Assembly: GCF_003427025.1 (NCBI RefSeq)
Contig: NZ_QVAI01000002.1
Span: 1 to 64,000, forward strand
Length of the DNA: 64,000 bases
Direction: 5' to 3'
From: Jiangella endophytica
Lineage (GTDB): Bacteria; Actinomycetota; Actinomycetes; Jiangellales; Jiangellaceae
Shown here: piece after piece, positions 17,964 to 25,690 of the stretch
Numbering within the stretch: the stretch's first letter is position 1
Layout of the letters: each line of letters starts with the position of its first letter
The notes under the pieces: generated by a model
Told to the model about the DNA's origin: nothing
Databases searched by the model: none
What the model saw: only the letters and a program-made list of their open reading frames with translations
Made by a program: the position numbers and the translations under genes

Positions 17964-19156
17964 TCCGGCAGCATCGGCATGACGACGCCCTCGTCCCGGT
18001 TCAGCAGGACGGCCCGGGTGACGGCGCGGGTGCCGAACCGGTTGCGGACGTCGTCGACGGTGGCGTCGAGCACGCTGCCGCCGTGACGGTCGATGGGCAG
18101 CGGCAGCTGCAGCGGGTCGTCGTCCTCGAGATTGCTCAACGCGACGCCGACGAGCGTCAGCCCGCGCTGCTCGATCGTGGGCGCCACCGCCGCGATGAGG
18201 TTGCGCGTGACGGTGAGCAACTGGCCGGTGTGCGACGTCGGCTCGGCCAGCGTGTGCGAGCGCGTCGCACGGGTGTAGTCGTCGAAGCGCAGCCGCAGCA
18301 CCACGGTGCGGCTGACCCGATGGGCGGCCCGCAGCCGCCGGGTCACCCGGTCGATGATGCCGACGACGACGGCGTCCAGCTCGGCCGGCGTTCGCCGCCG
18401 GCTGCCCAGCGCGTGCTGCGACCCGATGGAGTGGCGCCGCACGCCGACGACGACGCGGCGCGGGTCGCGGCCGATCGCCAGGGCGTGCAGGTGCCGGCCG
18501 GCCGCCGGGCCGATGATGGCGACCAGCGAGCGCTCCGCCACCCGGGCGACGTCGCCGACGGTGAGGATGCCCCGCTGGCGCAGCTTGACCGCCGTCTTCT
18601 CCCCCACACCCCAGAGCCGCTCGATCGGCAGCGGGTGCAGGAACGCCAGCTCGCGGTCGGGCTCGACGACCAGCAGCCCGTCCGGTTTGGCCACCGCGCT
18701 GGCCACCTTGGCCAGGAACTTCGTGCGGGCCACGCCGACGGTGATCGGCAGCCCGACGGTCCGGAGCACGTCGGCACGCAGCCGGGCAGCGATCTCCGGC
18801 GGCGACCCGGAGATCTTCGCCAGCCCGCCGACGTCGAGGAACGCCTCGTCGATGGAGAGACCTTCGACCATCGGCGTGGTCCGCCGGAACACCTCGAAGA
18901 CCGCCTCGCTGGCCGCCGAGTAGGCCGACATGCGCGGCGAGACGACGACCGCGTCGGGGCACAGCCGGCGCGCCTGCCGGCCGCCCATCGCCGTGCGCAC
19001 CCCGCGAGCCTTGGCCTCGTAGCTGGCCGCCAGGACCACGCCCATGCCGACGATGACCGGCCGGCCGCGCAGGTCGGGGTCGTCGCGCTGCTCGACCGAC
19101 GCGTAGAAAGCGTCGAGGTCGGCGTGCAGGATGGTCGCCCGACTGGCCACGAACAC
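17960..19156 (-). CDS. dinB: DNA polymerase IV (Y-family)
   Basis: A 398-aa Y-family translesion polymerase. The palm carries HADLDAFYASVE (Asp13) and LSIDEAFLDV (Asp103, Glu104), the two-metal catalytic acidic residues; the thumb and little-finger regions follow. The C-terminal LQLPLPI segment resembles a beta-clamp-binding motif. The first possible codon is GTG at 19156 and a second GTG at 19150 would give the usual short leader; both lie inside a LexA-type box (19150-19163), so expression should be SOS-induced and the message may be leaderless. Confidence 0.92.
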   Translation of the reverse strand: MFVASRATILHADLDAFYASVEQRDDPDLRGRPVIVGMGVVLAASYEAKARGVRTAMGGRQARRLCPDAVVVSPRMSAYSAASEAVFEVFRRTTPMVEGLSIDEAFLDVGGLAKISGSPPEIAARLRADVLRTVGLPITVGVARTKFLAKVASAVAKPDGLLVVEPDRELAFLHPLPIERLWGVGEKTAVKLRQRGILTVGDVARVAERSLVAIIGPAAGRHLHALAIGRDPRRVVVGVRRHSIGSQHALGSRRRTPAELDAVVVGIIDRVTRRLRAAHRVSRTVVLRLRFDDYTRATRSHTLAEPTSHTGQLLTVTRNLIAAVAPTIEQRGLTLVGVALSNLEDDDPLQLPLPIDRHGGSVLDATVDDVRNRFGTRAVTRAVLLNRDEGVVMPMLPD

Positions 19157-19163
19157 ATGTTCG
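19150..19163 (-). promoter_or_regulatory. LexA/SOS box at the dinB start
   Basis: CGAACACATGTTCG is a perfect inverted repeat matching the Gram-positive LexA consensus CGAAC-N4-GTTCG. It overlaps the start codon region of dinB, a classical SOS gene. LexA bound here would block transcription initiation. Confidence 0.8.
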
Positions 19164-19210
19164 CATCAAAAGTCTCAAGAGCCAAGACCTCCGACAGTCT
19201 GACTAGCCTT

Positions 19211-19226
19211 GACAAATTGATTTGTC
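19211..19226. promoter_or_regulatory. 16-bp palindrome upstream of the ArsR-type regulator
   Basis: GACAAAT and ATTTGTC flank a TG spacer (19211-19226), 18 bp before the ATG of the ArsR-type regulator. TTGACA at 19209-19214 overlaps it and may be a -35 element. The layout fits an autorepressor operator. Confidence 0.55.
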
Positions 19227-19244
19227 GGTGACAGGCTTCCCGAC

Positions 19245-19838
19245 ATGCAGGACGTCACGGTGATCGAGGACCCCGCAGCGGCGGAGGCGTCGCTGGACCC
19301 CATGCGAACCCGGCTGCTGGCCGAGCTCGCCGAACCCGGGTCGGCCACCATGCTGGCCGCACGCGTCGGCCTGGCCCGGCAGAAGGTGAACTACCACCTG
19401 CGCACCCTCGAACGACACGGCCTGGTCGAACTCGTCGAGGAGCGGAAGAAGGGCAACGTCACCGAGCGCGTGCTCCAGGCGACCGCGGCGTCGTACGTCA
19501 TCTCGCCGACGGCGCTCGCGGCGGTACAGCCCGACCCGTCCCGCGCGCCCGACAAGCTGTCCGCCCGCTGGCTGCTGGCGCTGGCGTCGAAGCTGGTCCG
19601 CGACGTCGGCCTGCTCATCACGGCGTCGGCGAAGGCGCGCAAGCGGGTGGCCACGTTCGCCATCGACGGCGAGGTGCGCTTCGCCTCCGCCGCCGATCGC
19701 GCCGCGTTCGCCGAAGAGCTGGCCGGCGCCGTCACCACACTGGTCGCCAAGTACCACGACGAGTCCGCCGCCGGCGGGCGCACGCACCGCGTCGTCGTCG
19801 CCGTCCACCCGAGTGTCGACACCCCGAAGGAGTCCTGA
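19245..19838 (+). CDS. ArsR-type winged-helix transcriptional regulator
   Basis: A 197-aa regulator with an ArsR/HTH_20-like winged helix at residues 15-95: LDPMRTRLLAELAEPGSATM, then the recognition helix in GLARQKVNYHLRTLERHGLVE. The C-terminal half (about 110-190) is helical with a beta segment and is probably dimerising or ligand-binding. It has no metal-binding Cys motif, so it is not a metal sensor. Its stop is 2 bp before the SRPBCC gene, forming an ArsR-SRPBCC-hydrolase operon in which it probably represses itself through the palindrome at 19211-19226. Confidence 0.85.
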   Translation: MQDVTVIEDPAAAEASLDPMRTRLLAELAEPGSATMLAARVGLARQKVNYHLRTLERHGLVELVEERKKGNVTERVLQATAASYVISPTALAAVQPDPSRAPDKLSARWLLALASKLVRDVGLLITASAKARKRVATFAIDGEVRFASAADRAAFAEELAGAVTTLVAKYHDESAAGGRTHRVVVAVHPSVDTPKES

Positions 19839-19840
19839 GC

Positions 19841-20584
19841 ATGGGTCACCGGTTCGAGTCCGCCGAGCAGGGCGACCTCGACGCCACCCCCGAGCAGATC
19901 TGGCAGGCCATCGCCACCGGTCCCGGCATCGACTCGTGGTTCATGGGCCGGGCCGAGGTCGAGCCCGGGCCCGACGGCAGCGTCCGCCTCGACTTCGGCG
20001 GCTACGCGCCGACGCACGACGTCACCGCCTGGGAGCCCGGCAAGCGGCTGGCCTACGGCAGCGAGCCGGCGCCCGACGGCCGGTTCGTCGCCTACGAGTT
20101 CCTGCTCGAGGGCCGCGACCGCGGCAGCACGACGCTGCGGGTGGTGGCCAGCGGCTTCCTCCCCGGCGACGACTGGGCCGACGAGTTCGAGGCGATGTCG
20201 CGCGGCCACGAGATGTTCTTCCGGACGCTGTACGAGTACCTCGCGCACTTCGCCGGCCGCACGGCCACGCCTGTCACGGCGTTCGGCCCGCCGATCGCCG
20301 ATTGGGACCGCGCATGGGCCACGCTGCGGGGCGAGCTGGGGCTCACCGCCCCGGCCAGGCCCGGCGACGACGCCCACCTGCGGCTCGCGGACGGCGCAGC
20401 CGTCGACGGCGTCGTGTACTACGTCAACGCCGACACCCTCGGCATCCGCACCGACGATGCGCTGTTCCGGTTCATCAAGGGGTTCCGCGGTCCGATGATC
20501 GCCGCCCATCACGTCTTCGCCGACGACGCGCACCGCCACACCGACACCGCCTGGCAGGCCTGGCTGGCCCGCGTCTTCGGCTGA
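19841..20584 (+). CDS. SRPBCC (AHSA1-like) domain protein
   Basis: A 247-aa protein with an SRPBCC/AHSA1 START-like hydrophobic-cavity fold in residues 1-145 (DLDATPEQIWQAIATGPGID, then WFMGRAEVEPGP and the helix EMFFRTLYEYLAHF), extended by a C-terminal domain of about 95 residues that repeats parts of the fold. It is the partner of the ArsR-type regulator two bases upstream, a very common actinobacterial pair of unknown ligand. The alpha/beta hydrolase at 20611 follows 26 bp downstream. Confidence 0.85.
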   Translation: MGHRFESAEQGDLDATPEQIWQAIATGPGIDSWFMGRAEVEPGPDGSVRLDFGGYAPTHDVTAWEPGKRLAYGSEPAPDGRFVAYEFLLEGRDRGSTTLRVVASGFLPGDDWADEFEAMSRGHEMFFRTLYEYLAHFAGRTATPVTAFGPPIADWDRAWATLRGELGLTAPARPGDDAHLRLADGAAVDGVVYYVNADTLGIRTDDALFRFIKGFRGPMIAAHHVFADDAHRHTDTAWQAWLARVFG

Positions 20585-20610
20585 TCCGACCCAGAAGGAG
20601 AGTCACGCTC

Positions 20611-21411
20611 ATGTCCAGCACCGTCACCTCGGCCGACGGCACCGCCATCGCCTACACGAAGGTCGGCTCCGGCCCGCCGCTGATCCTCGTCGACGGCGCC
20701 ATGTGCTATCGCGACTTCGGCCCGATGGCCGACCTCGCCGACGGCCTGGCCGCCAGGTTCACCGTCTACCTCTACGACCGGCGCGGGCGTGGCGAGAGCG
20801 GCGACACCGCGCCGTACGCCGTCGACCGTGAGGCCGAGGACCTCGAGGCGCTGATCGCCGCGGCCGGCGGCGAGGTGTTCATGTACGGCTGCTCGTCCGG
20901 CGCCGCGCTGGCACTGGAGACGGCGAAGCGGCCCGGCTCCGGCGTCACGAGGCTCGCGCTCTACGAACTGCCTGCCATCACCGACGACACCGGGAAGCCG
21001 TGGCCGGCCGACCTGGTGTCGCGCACCGACGAGTTGGTCGCCGCCGACCGCCGCAGCGACGTCGTCAAGCTGTTCATGAAGACCGTCGGCACGCCGTCGA
21101 TCGTCGTCGCGATCATGCGCCGCACGAAGGCGTGGAAGAAGCTGATGGCCGTCGCGCACACCATCCCGTACGACTACCGCGTGCTCGGCGACACCGGCTA
21201 CGGCAAGCCGTTCCCTGCCGACCGGTGGTCCGCGGTGACGCAGCCGGCGCTCGTCATGGACGGCGGCAAGAGCCCTGAGTACATGCGGGGCAGCCAGCGC
21301 CGGCTCGCCGAGGTGCTGCCCAACGCGCAGCACCGGACGCTGCCCGGCCAGACGCACATGGTGAAGGCGGCCGCGCAGGTCCCGGTGCTCGCGGAGTACT
21401 TCAGCGAGTAG
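20611..21411 (+). CDS. alpha/beta hydrolase
   Basis: A 266-aa alpha/beta hydrolase. The nucleophile elbow is GCSSG in FMYGCSSGAALALE; the oxyanion strand LILVDGAM and the late acid and base region with LPGQTHMVK supply the rest of the triad (His in GQTHM). A good AGAAGGAGAG ribosome-binding site precedes the ATG at 20611. It is the third gene of the ArsR-SRPBCC operon. The substrate is unknown. Confidence 0.88.
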   Translation: MSSTVTSADGTAIAYTKVGSGPPLILVDGAMCYRDFGPMADLADGLAARFTVYLYDRRGRGESGDTAPYAVDREAEDLEALIAAAGGEVFMYGCSSGAALALETAKRPGSGVTRLALYELPAITDDTGKPWPADLVSRTDELVAADRRSDVVKLFMKTVGTPSIVVAIMRRTKAWKKLMAVAHTIPYDYRVLGDTGYGKPFPADRWSAVTQPALVMDGGKSPEYMRGSQRRLAEVLPNAQHRTLPGQTHMVKAAAQVPVLAEYFSE

Positions 21412-21418
21412 GGGCCGG

Positions 21419-22000
21419 TCAGGGCGTTCGGCCGGTCCGCCGGCCGAGCTGCCGGCGCCACCAGTTGAGCCAGGTGTAGGGGCTGAGCGGTTTGCGGCTG
21501 TTGCGGCGGGCCTCCTCCGCGGCGGCGCGCTCGGCCGCGGCCGCCTGCGCCGCCGCGGCGGCGCGCTCGGCACGCACCTGCTGTTCGGCGGCCATGCGCT
21601 CGGCCCGGGCCGAGCGCCACTCGGTGACCACGGCGTCGGCGTCGACCAGCGCGACCGGGATGTTCGGGCCGGACGGCGCGCGCAGCCACTGCATGATGCG
21701 CTCGTTCAGCTCGTCGACGACGTCGCGGACCGTCTGCTCGGAGCGGACGTCGCGGAGCGCCTCGGGTAGCTTGTGGATCTCTTTGCGCAGCCGCAGCGGC
21801 GTCGGCAGCAGGGCATCGGTGGACTCGCCCTCGCGGGCCAGCTTCTCGCGGATCCAGCTGTACTCGTCGCCCGGACGGCGGGGCGGCAGCGGCTTGCCGG
21901 CGAGCGGCAGGTCGTCGAACTCGCCGCGTTCCTGAGCCTCGCGGACCTGCCGGTCGATCCACGATTCGAAGCCCATGCCGGGCGGTTTGCGTTCCGCCAT
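21419..22000 (-). CDS. DUF1992 (DnaJ homologue C28-like) domain protein
   Basis: A 193-aa protein whose first 90 residues match DUF1992: FESWIDRQVREAQERGEFDDL, PLAGKPLPP and EYSWIREKLAREG, followed by a helical segment ending RIMQWLR. The C-terminal third is an Ala/Glu/Arg-rich coiled-coil-like helix. Despite the eukaryotic DnaJ-C28 name, no J-domain is present. It is convergent with the hydrolase operon, with 7 bp between them. Function is unknown. Confidence 0.85.
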   Translation of the reverse strand: MAERKPPGMGFESWIDRQVREAQERGEFDDLPLAGKPLPPRRPGDEYSWIREKLAREGESTDALLPTPLRLRKEIHKLPEALRDVRSEQTVRDVVDELNERIMQWLRAPSGPNIPVALVDADAVVTEWRSARAERMAAEQQVRAERAAAAAQAAAAERAAAEEARRNSRKPLSPYTWLNWWRRQLGRRTGRTP

Positions 22001-22026
22001 GGCTCCATGATCGCAGCCCGGGGCCG

Positions 22027-22917
22027 TCATTCCCACGGCGGGAGGACCTTCTCGAACCAGTGATGGGCGTACAGCTCGGCGTTGAAGGCCGGCACCTCGG
22101 TGTAGCCCGCCGACCGGTAGAGCGCGATCGCCTCCGTCAGTGCCGCGTTCGTCTCGAGCCGGACGGCGGGCGCACCGTGCTCCGCAGCCTGGCGTTCCAG
22201 TTCTTCCAGCAGGCGGCGGCCGAGGCCCAGCCCGCGGGCGGACTCGTCGACCCACATGCGCTTCAGGTGCGCGGGCCCGGCGTCGTGGAACAGCAGCCCG
22301 CCGCACCCCACCGGCGTCGCATGCAGCGTGGCGACCAGGAGCAGCCCGTTCGGCGGGCGCAGGTCGGCGGCATCGGCACGGATGCCACGGTCCAGGGAGA
22401 ACCCGCCGTCGAACCGGACGTCCAGCTCGGCCGCGTAGGCGCGCAGGCAGTGCTGGGCGACCGGGTCGTCCGGGTCGGTCACCGCGAAGCGCACCGTGGC
22501 CGCCGTCAGCAGCCGCTCCACGTCTGCCATCGCCGCGACCAGACGCTCGCGCTGCCGATGCGGGAGCGTCTCCAGCAGCTCCGCGGCGAGCGCGTCGCTG
22601 CGCTCGTCCAGCAGGTCGCGCTCGGCCCGGCCGTCGCCGGTGAGCCGGGCCAGCGTCACCCGGCGGTCGGCCGCGCCGCGCTGCGTCGTCACCAGGCCGG
22701 CCGCCTCCAGAGAGCGCAGCAGCCGGCTGACGTAGCCGGAGTCGAGGCCGAGCGCGGCGCGCAGCGACCGCACGTCGCGGCCCTCGCCGATCTCCCACAG
22801 CAACCGCGACTCGCCCAGCGGCCGGTCGCGGGCCAGGAAGCGGTCGTTCAGCGCGCCGACCTGCTGCGTGACGACGCGGTTGAACCGCCGCACCTGCGCG
22901 ACCATCGTCTCGTCCAT
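22027..22917 (-). CDS. MarR-type regulator fused to a GNAT acetyltransferase
   Basis: A 296-aa two-domain protein. Residues 1-140 form a MarR winged helix (LLWEIGEGRDVRSLRAALGL, GYVSRLLRSLEAAGLV, then the wing RGAADRRV). Residues 150-296 form a GNAT domain with the cofactor motif ARGLGLGRRLLEELE and a C-terminal NAALTEAIALYRSAGY. The combination is a known bifunctional family that may couple acetyl-CoA-dependent modification with regulation. The start overlaps a palindrome at 22920-22935, consistent with autoregulation. Confidence 0.9.
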   Translation of the reverse strand: MDETMVAQVRRFNRVVTQQVGALNDRFLARDRPLGESRLLWEIGEGRDVRSLRAALGLDSGYVSRLLRSLEAAGLVTTQRGAADRRVTLARLTGDGRAERDLLDERSDALAAELLETLPHRQRERLVAAMADVERLLTAATVRFAVTDPDDPVAQHCLRAYAAELDVRFDGGFSLDRGIRADAADLRPPNGLLLVATLHATPVGCGGLLFHDAGPAHLKRMWVDESARGLGLGRRLLEELERQAAEHGAPAVRLETNAALTEAIALYRSAGYTEVPAFNAELYAHHWFEKVLPPWE

Positions 22918-22919
22918 TC

Positions 22920-22935
22920 TCTGACTCTAGTCAGA
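22920..22935. promoter_or_regulatory. 16-bp palindrome at the MarR-GNAT start
   Basis: TCTGACT and AGTCAGA around a CT spacer lie three bases upstream of the MarR-GNAT start codon (22917). No ribosome-binding site separates the two, so the transcript may be leaderless and the repeat a MarR-type operator covering the promoter. Between here and 23084 no other feature is visible. Confidence 0.55.
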
Positions 22936-23084
22936 CGACTTGGGCAGGACGAGGCGTAGGAGGGCAGGACGTTGGTGACGCCAGCCTGGAGCCGTGCTGC
23001 TGGCGGTCGACCTTGGCGGCCTGGTGCGGCATCGCTCGATGAGCCGACGGCGCCCTTCGAGAGTCGGTGGCGCGTTCCTGTGTG

Positions 23085-23606
23085 TCACTCCTCGCCACCA
23101 TCATGTGTGGCTGCCTGCCCCGCGAGTCTTTGCACCGACTTCTTGTCGATGAGGTCCGCGACCTGTGTGATCCACTGCGTCATCTGATCCGCGTACGGAC
23201 CTGCCGACAATGCGTCACTGAGCTCTCTGGCAGTCGACAGGTGGGTGTTCGCGGTGTCGAACGAACCGAGGCGGCGAAAGTTGTCTGCGAGGTTGAGGTA
23301 CAGGCTCGGCAGGAAGCCGGCCACATCGAAGCCGACGTCGAATTGCTGAGCACGCTCATCGGTGAGGGCCGTGGCGGCATCGAGAGCGCGGACGTCCCAG
23401 ATGAGTGCCTCTGCGGGGTCTTCGTGGAGGTCAGCCAGGTAGTGAGCGAGCGTGCAGCGGTGGAACGGGTCGCCTGCGGCTCCGATCTGTTGCCAGATGG
23501 CGAGCAGGTCGCATCGGGCCGACGCGATGTTGCCCTCGCGTCCCGAGACCACGGCTTTGCTGATGGCTTCCATCGTCGGATCGGGTGTGGCGGCAGCTGC
23601 GGTCAT
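23085..23606 (-). CDS. TPR-like helical protein, partner of the MerR-clamp gene
   Basis: A 173-aa all-helical protein with TPR-like helix pairs: AISKAVVSGREGNIASARCD, DPFHRCTLAHYLADLHEDPA, LPSLYLNLADNFRRLGSFDT and THLSTARELSDAL. It has no signal or membrane segment and is probably a cytoplasmic protein-binding scaffold. It lies 76 bp downstream of the MerR-beta-clamp gene on the same strand and shares its lower GC and less biased codon use compared with the flanks. No enzymatic motif is present. Confidence 0.7.
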   Translation of the reverse strand: MTAAAATPDPTMEAISKAVVSGREGNIASARCDLLAIWQQIGAAGDPFHRCTLAHYLADLHEDPAEALIWDVRALDAATALTDERAQQFDVGFDVAGFLPSLYLNLADNFRRLGSFDTANTHLSTARELSDALSAGPYADQMTQWITQVADLIDKKSVQRLAGQAATHDGGEE

Positions 23607-23682
23607 GAGAGTGGTTCAGTCCTTGTCATCTTCGGTGGCGATCGCGGCGTTCGGGCCGTCGTTCAGGGCGTCGTGGTGTCGG

Positions 23683-24723
23683 TCACGACGCCGGGTTTCG
23701 GCAGGGCATGATGAGAGTGGTGAGGTCGCCGTCGTCGGCTGATCGGACGGTGGCCGGGTGCTCGGGCCCGCGGAGGTCGAGCATCAGGTCGTTGCCTAGT
23801 GCGTGGCTCAACGCTGGGTACACCGTGGTCAGCTCGAACCAGAGCGTCAGGTCGGGACCTGTCGCCGTGCCGTCGAGCTCCACGACGTCGTCGGCCAGCA
23901 GGAGACTCGGCCGGCCACCCGCTACCCGCAGACCGACCTTCTCGGAGGCCTGCTGTTCCAGTGCCTTGACGACCTGCTGCTTCTCGACAGTGACGCGATG
24001 CGTCAGCGGTGGGAGTGCACCGATCAGGCGCCGGTCGTCAGGGAAGACCTCGGTCAGCAAGCGGCAGTGCACCACGGCGCCGTCGACCGTACGGAGGTCC
24101 AGGGTCCGTTCGCCCGCTTCCAGCGTCACGGTGAGACTTCGCCGGAGCCGCGAGGTCGTGGCTTGGAGATCGTCTCCGGCTAGCGTCCCTGCCCAAGAAG
24201 CGGCAGACGGCTGGCTCGGCACCAGCGTTCGCGTGGTGAGGCGGTAGCGATCGGTCGCGGTCAGCGAGATGGCGTCGGGATCTGCTTCCAGGCGCACACC
24301 ACCCAAGACAGGGATCTCGGGGTCGTGAATGGTGGTGGCCAGGACCTGATCGACAGCCGCCGCGAGGACCGGGCCCGGCAGCACGCAGAGACTGAGGCAA
24401 GCGCCCTCACCGAGGGACGCCTTGAGCGTCGCAGCGGCTTGTCGAATCCCGGTGGCCTCCACGGCGACCTTGGCGACCTGATCGTCGATCAGGCGCGCCG
24501 CCTCCTGGGCGCCGGCGGTGAAGAACCTGCCGATGGTGGGCAGCGGCATCCCGATCTCGCGCAAGTGACGCAACCGCGTGGCACGCACGAGCTGCGACTC
24601 GCTGTAGAACCGGTACCCCGTCAGCGGGTCGACCTGCTCGGGACGAAGCAAGCCGGCATCGTCATAGAACCGCAACGCGCTCGCAGTCAGTCCGGCGAGC
24701 TTGGCGAACGCGCCGATCGACAT
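23683..24723 (-). CDS. MerR DNA-binding domain fused to beta-sliding-clamp domains
   Basis: A 346-aa protein from the ATG at 24723; a GTG at 24741 or TTG at 24762 would add 6 or 13 residues. Residues 1-70 are a MerR winged helix (MSIGAFAKLAGL, ALRFYDDAGLL, TGYRFY) and 71-105 a helix pair. Residues about 117-230 match domain 2 of the DNA polymerase III beta clamp (VLGGVRLEADPDAISLTATD, then FPDDRRLIG), and 235-342 match domain 3 (VTVEKQQVVKALEQQ, ending TTLIMPCR like the MPMRL terminus of DnaN). Clamp domain 1 is replaced by the DNA-binding domain. It is a probable regulator that dimerises or senses through a clamp fold; a direct replication role is unproven. Confidence 0.82.
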   Translation of the reverse strand: MSIGAFAKLAGLTASALRFYDDAGLLRPEQVDPLTGYRFYSESQLVRATRLRHLREIGMPLPTIGRFFTAGAQEAARLIDDQVAKVAVEATGIRQAAATLKASLGEGACLSLCVLPGPVLAAAVDQVLATTIHDPEIPVLGGVRLEADPDAISLTATDRYRLTTRTLVPSQPSAASWAGTLAGDDLQATTSRLRRSLTVTLEAGERTLDLRTVDGAVVHCRLLTEVFPDDRRLIGALPPLTHRVTVEKQQVVKALEQQASEKVGLRVAGGRPSLLLADDVVELDGTATGPDLTLWFELTTVYPALSHALGNDLMLDLRGPEHPATVRSADDGDLTTLIMPCRNPAS

Positions 24724-24830
24724 CAACTCCGGGTCAGCCACCCGAACATCGTCGGGTCTCAACCAACTCGAAGGTCAACCCGGCGTCAGCCGTCGACAAC
24801 ATCTCGCCCCGCAACACCTAGGGTGCCGTC

Positions 24831-25583
24831 ATGGCCGAACTCGATCTGGACGGACGGCGGGCACTGGTCACCGGCGGCGGTGGCGGCATCGGCGCCGCCG
24901 TGGCCGGGCGGCTGGGCGCGGCCGGCGCCCACGTCATCGTCGCCGACGTCGACGGCGAGCGCGCGACCTCCGTGGCCGCCGGCTGCGGCGGCGAGCCGTG
25001 GCAGGTCGACCTCTCCGACACCGCCTCCCTGGCCGCGGTCGCGCTGGACGTCGACGTCCTGGTCAACAACGCCGGCATCCAGCACGTCGCCCGGCTGGAG
25101 GAGTTCCCGCCGAAGCGCTTCGCGTTCATGCTCCGGCTCATGCTCGAGGCGCCGTTCCTGCTCATCCGGGCCGCGCTGCCCGGCATGTACGCGCGCGGGT
25201 GGGGCCGCGTCGTCAACGTGTCCAGCGCGCACGGCCTGCGGGCCAGCCCGTTCAAGTCCGCCTACGTCGCCGCCAAGCACGGCCTGGAAGGGCTGTCGAA
25301 GGTGACCGCACTCGAGGGCGCCCCGCACGGCGTCACCTCGAACTGCGTCAACCCCGGCTACGTCCGCACGCCCATGGTCGAGGCGCAGATCGCCGGCCAG
25401 GCCGAGGTGCACGGCCTGCCCGAGGACCGCGTCGTCAGCGACATCCTGCTGGCCAACGAGGCGATCAAGCGCCTGATCGAGCCCGACGAGGTCGCCGAGG
25501 CGGTCGCCTACCTCGCCAGTCCGGCGGCCCAGTCGATCACCGGCACCGACCTCGTCCTCGACGGCGGCTGGTCGGCCCGCTGA
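24831..25583 (+). CDS. SDR oxidoreductase, 3-hydroxybutyrate dehydrogenase-like
   Basis: A 250-aa classical short-chain dehydrogenase: cofactor loop TGGGGGIGAAV near residue 15, NNAG, catalytic Ser in NVSSAHG, and Tyr-x-x-x-Lys as YVAAK. The long substrate loop (TPMVEAQIAGQAEVHGLPED, then KRLIEPDEVAEAV) and the C-terminal SITGTDLVLDGGW match D-3-hydroxybutyrate dehydrogenases, which interconvert 3-hydroxybutyrate and acetoacetate with NAD. It stands alone, followed by a large hairpin (25596-25677). Confidence 0.85.
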   Translation: MAELDLDGRRALVTGGGGGIGAAVAGRLGAAGAHVIVADVDGERATSVAAGCGGEPWQVDLSDTASLAAVALDVDVLVNNAGIQHVARLEEFPPKRFAFMLRLMLEAPFLLIRAALPGMYARGWGRVVNVSSAHGLRASPFKSAYVAAKHGLEGLSKVTALEGAPHGVTSNCVNPGYVRTPMVEAQIAGQAEVHGLPEDRVVSDILLANEAIKRLIEPDEVAEAVAYLASPAAQSITGTDLVLDGGWSAR

Positions 25584-25595
25584 CCCCACCCCAAA

Positions 25596-25677
25596 CCCAA
25601 GTTGATCTTGGAGTTCTTCGTCCATCAATCGGACAAATTCACCCGCGATTGCCGAAGAACTCCAAGATCAACTTGGG
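25596..25677. repeat. perfect 25-bp inverted repeat between convergent genes
   Basis: The arm at 25596-25620 (starting CCCAAGTTGATCTTGG) is the exact reverse complement of 25653-25677, with a 32-base loop. It is AT-richer than its surroundings and lies between the stop codons of the SDR gene (25583) and the convergent hydrolase (25691). It could act as a bidirectional terminator without U-tract, but 25 perfect pairs are longer than needed, so a mobile or repeated palindrome is an alternative. Confidence 0.8.
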
Positions 25678-25690
25678 CGCGTCGCGAGGG

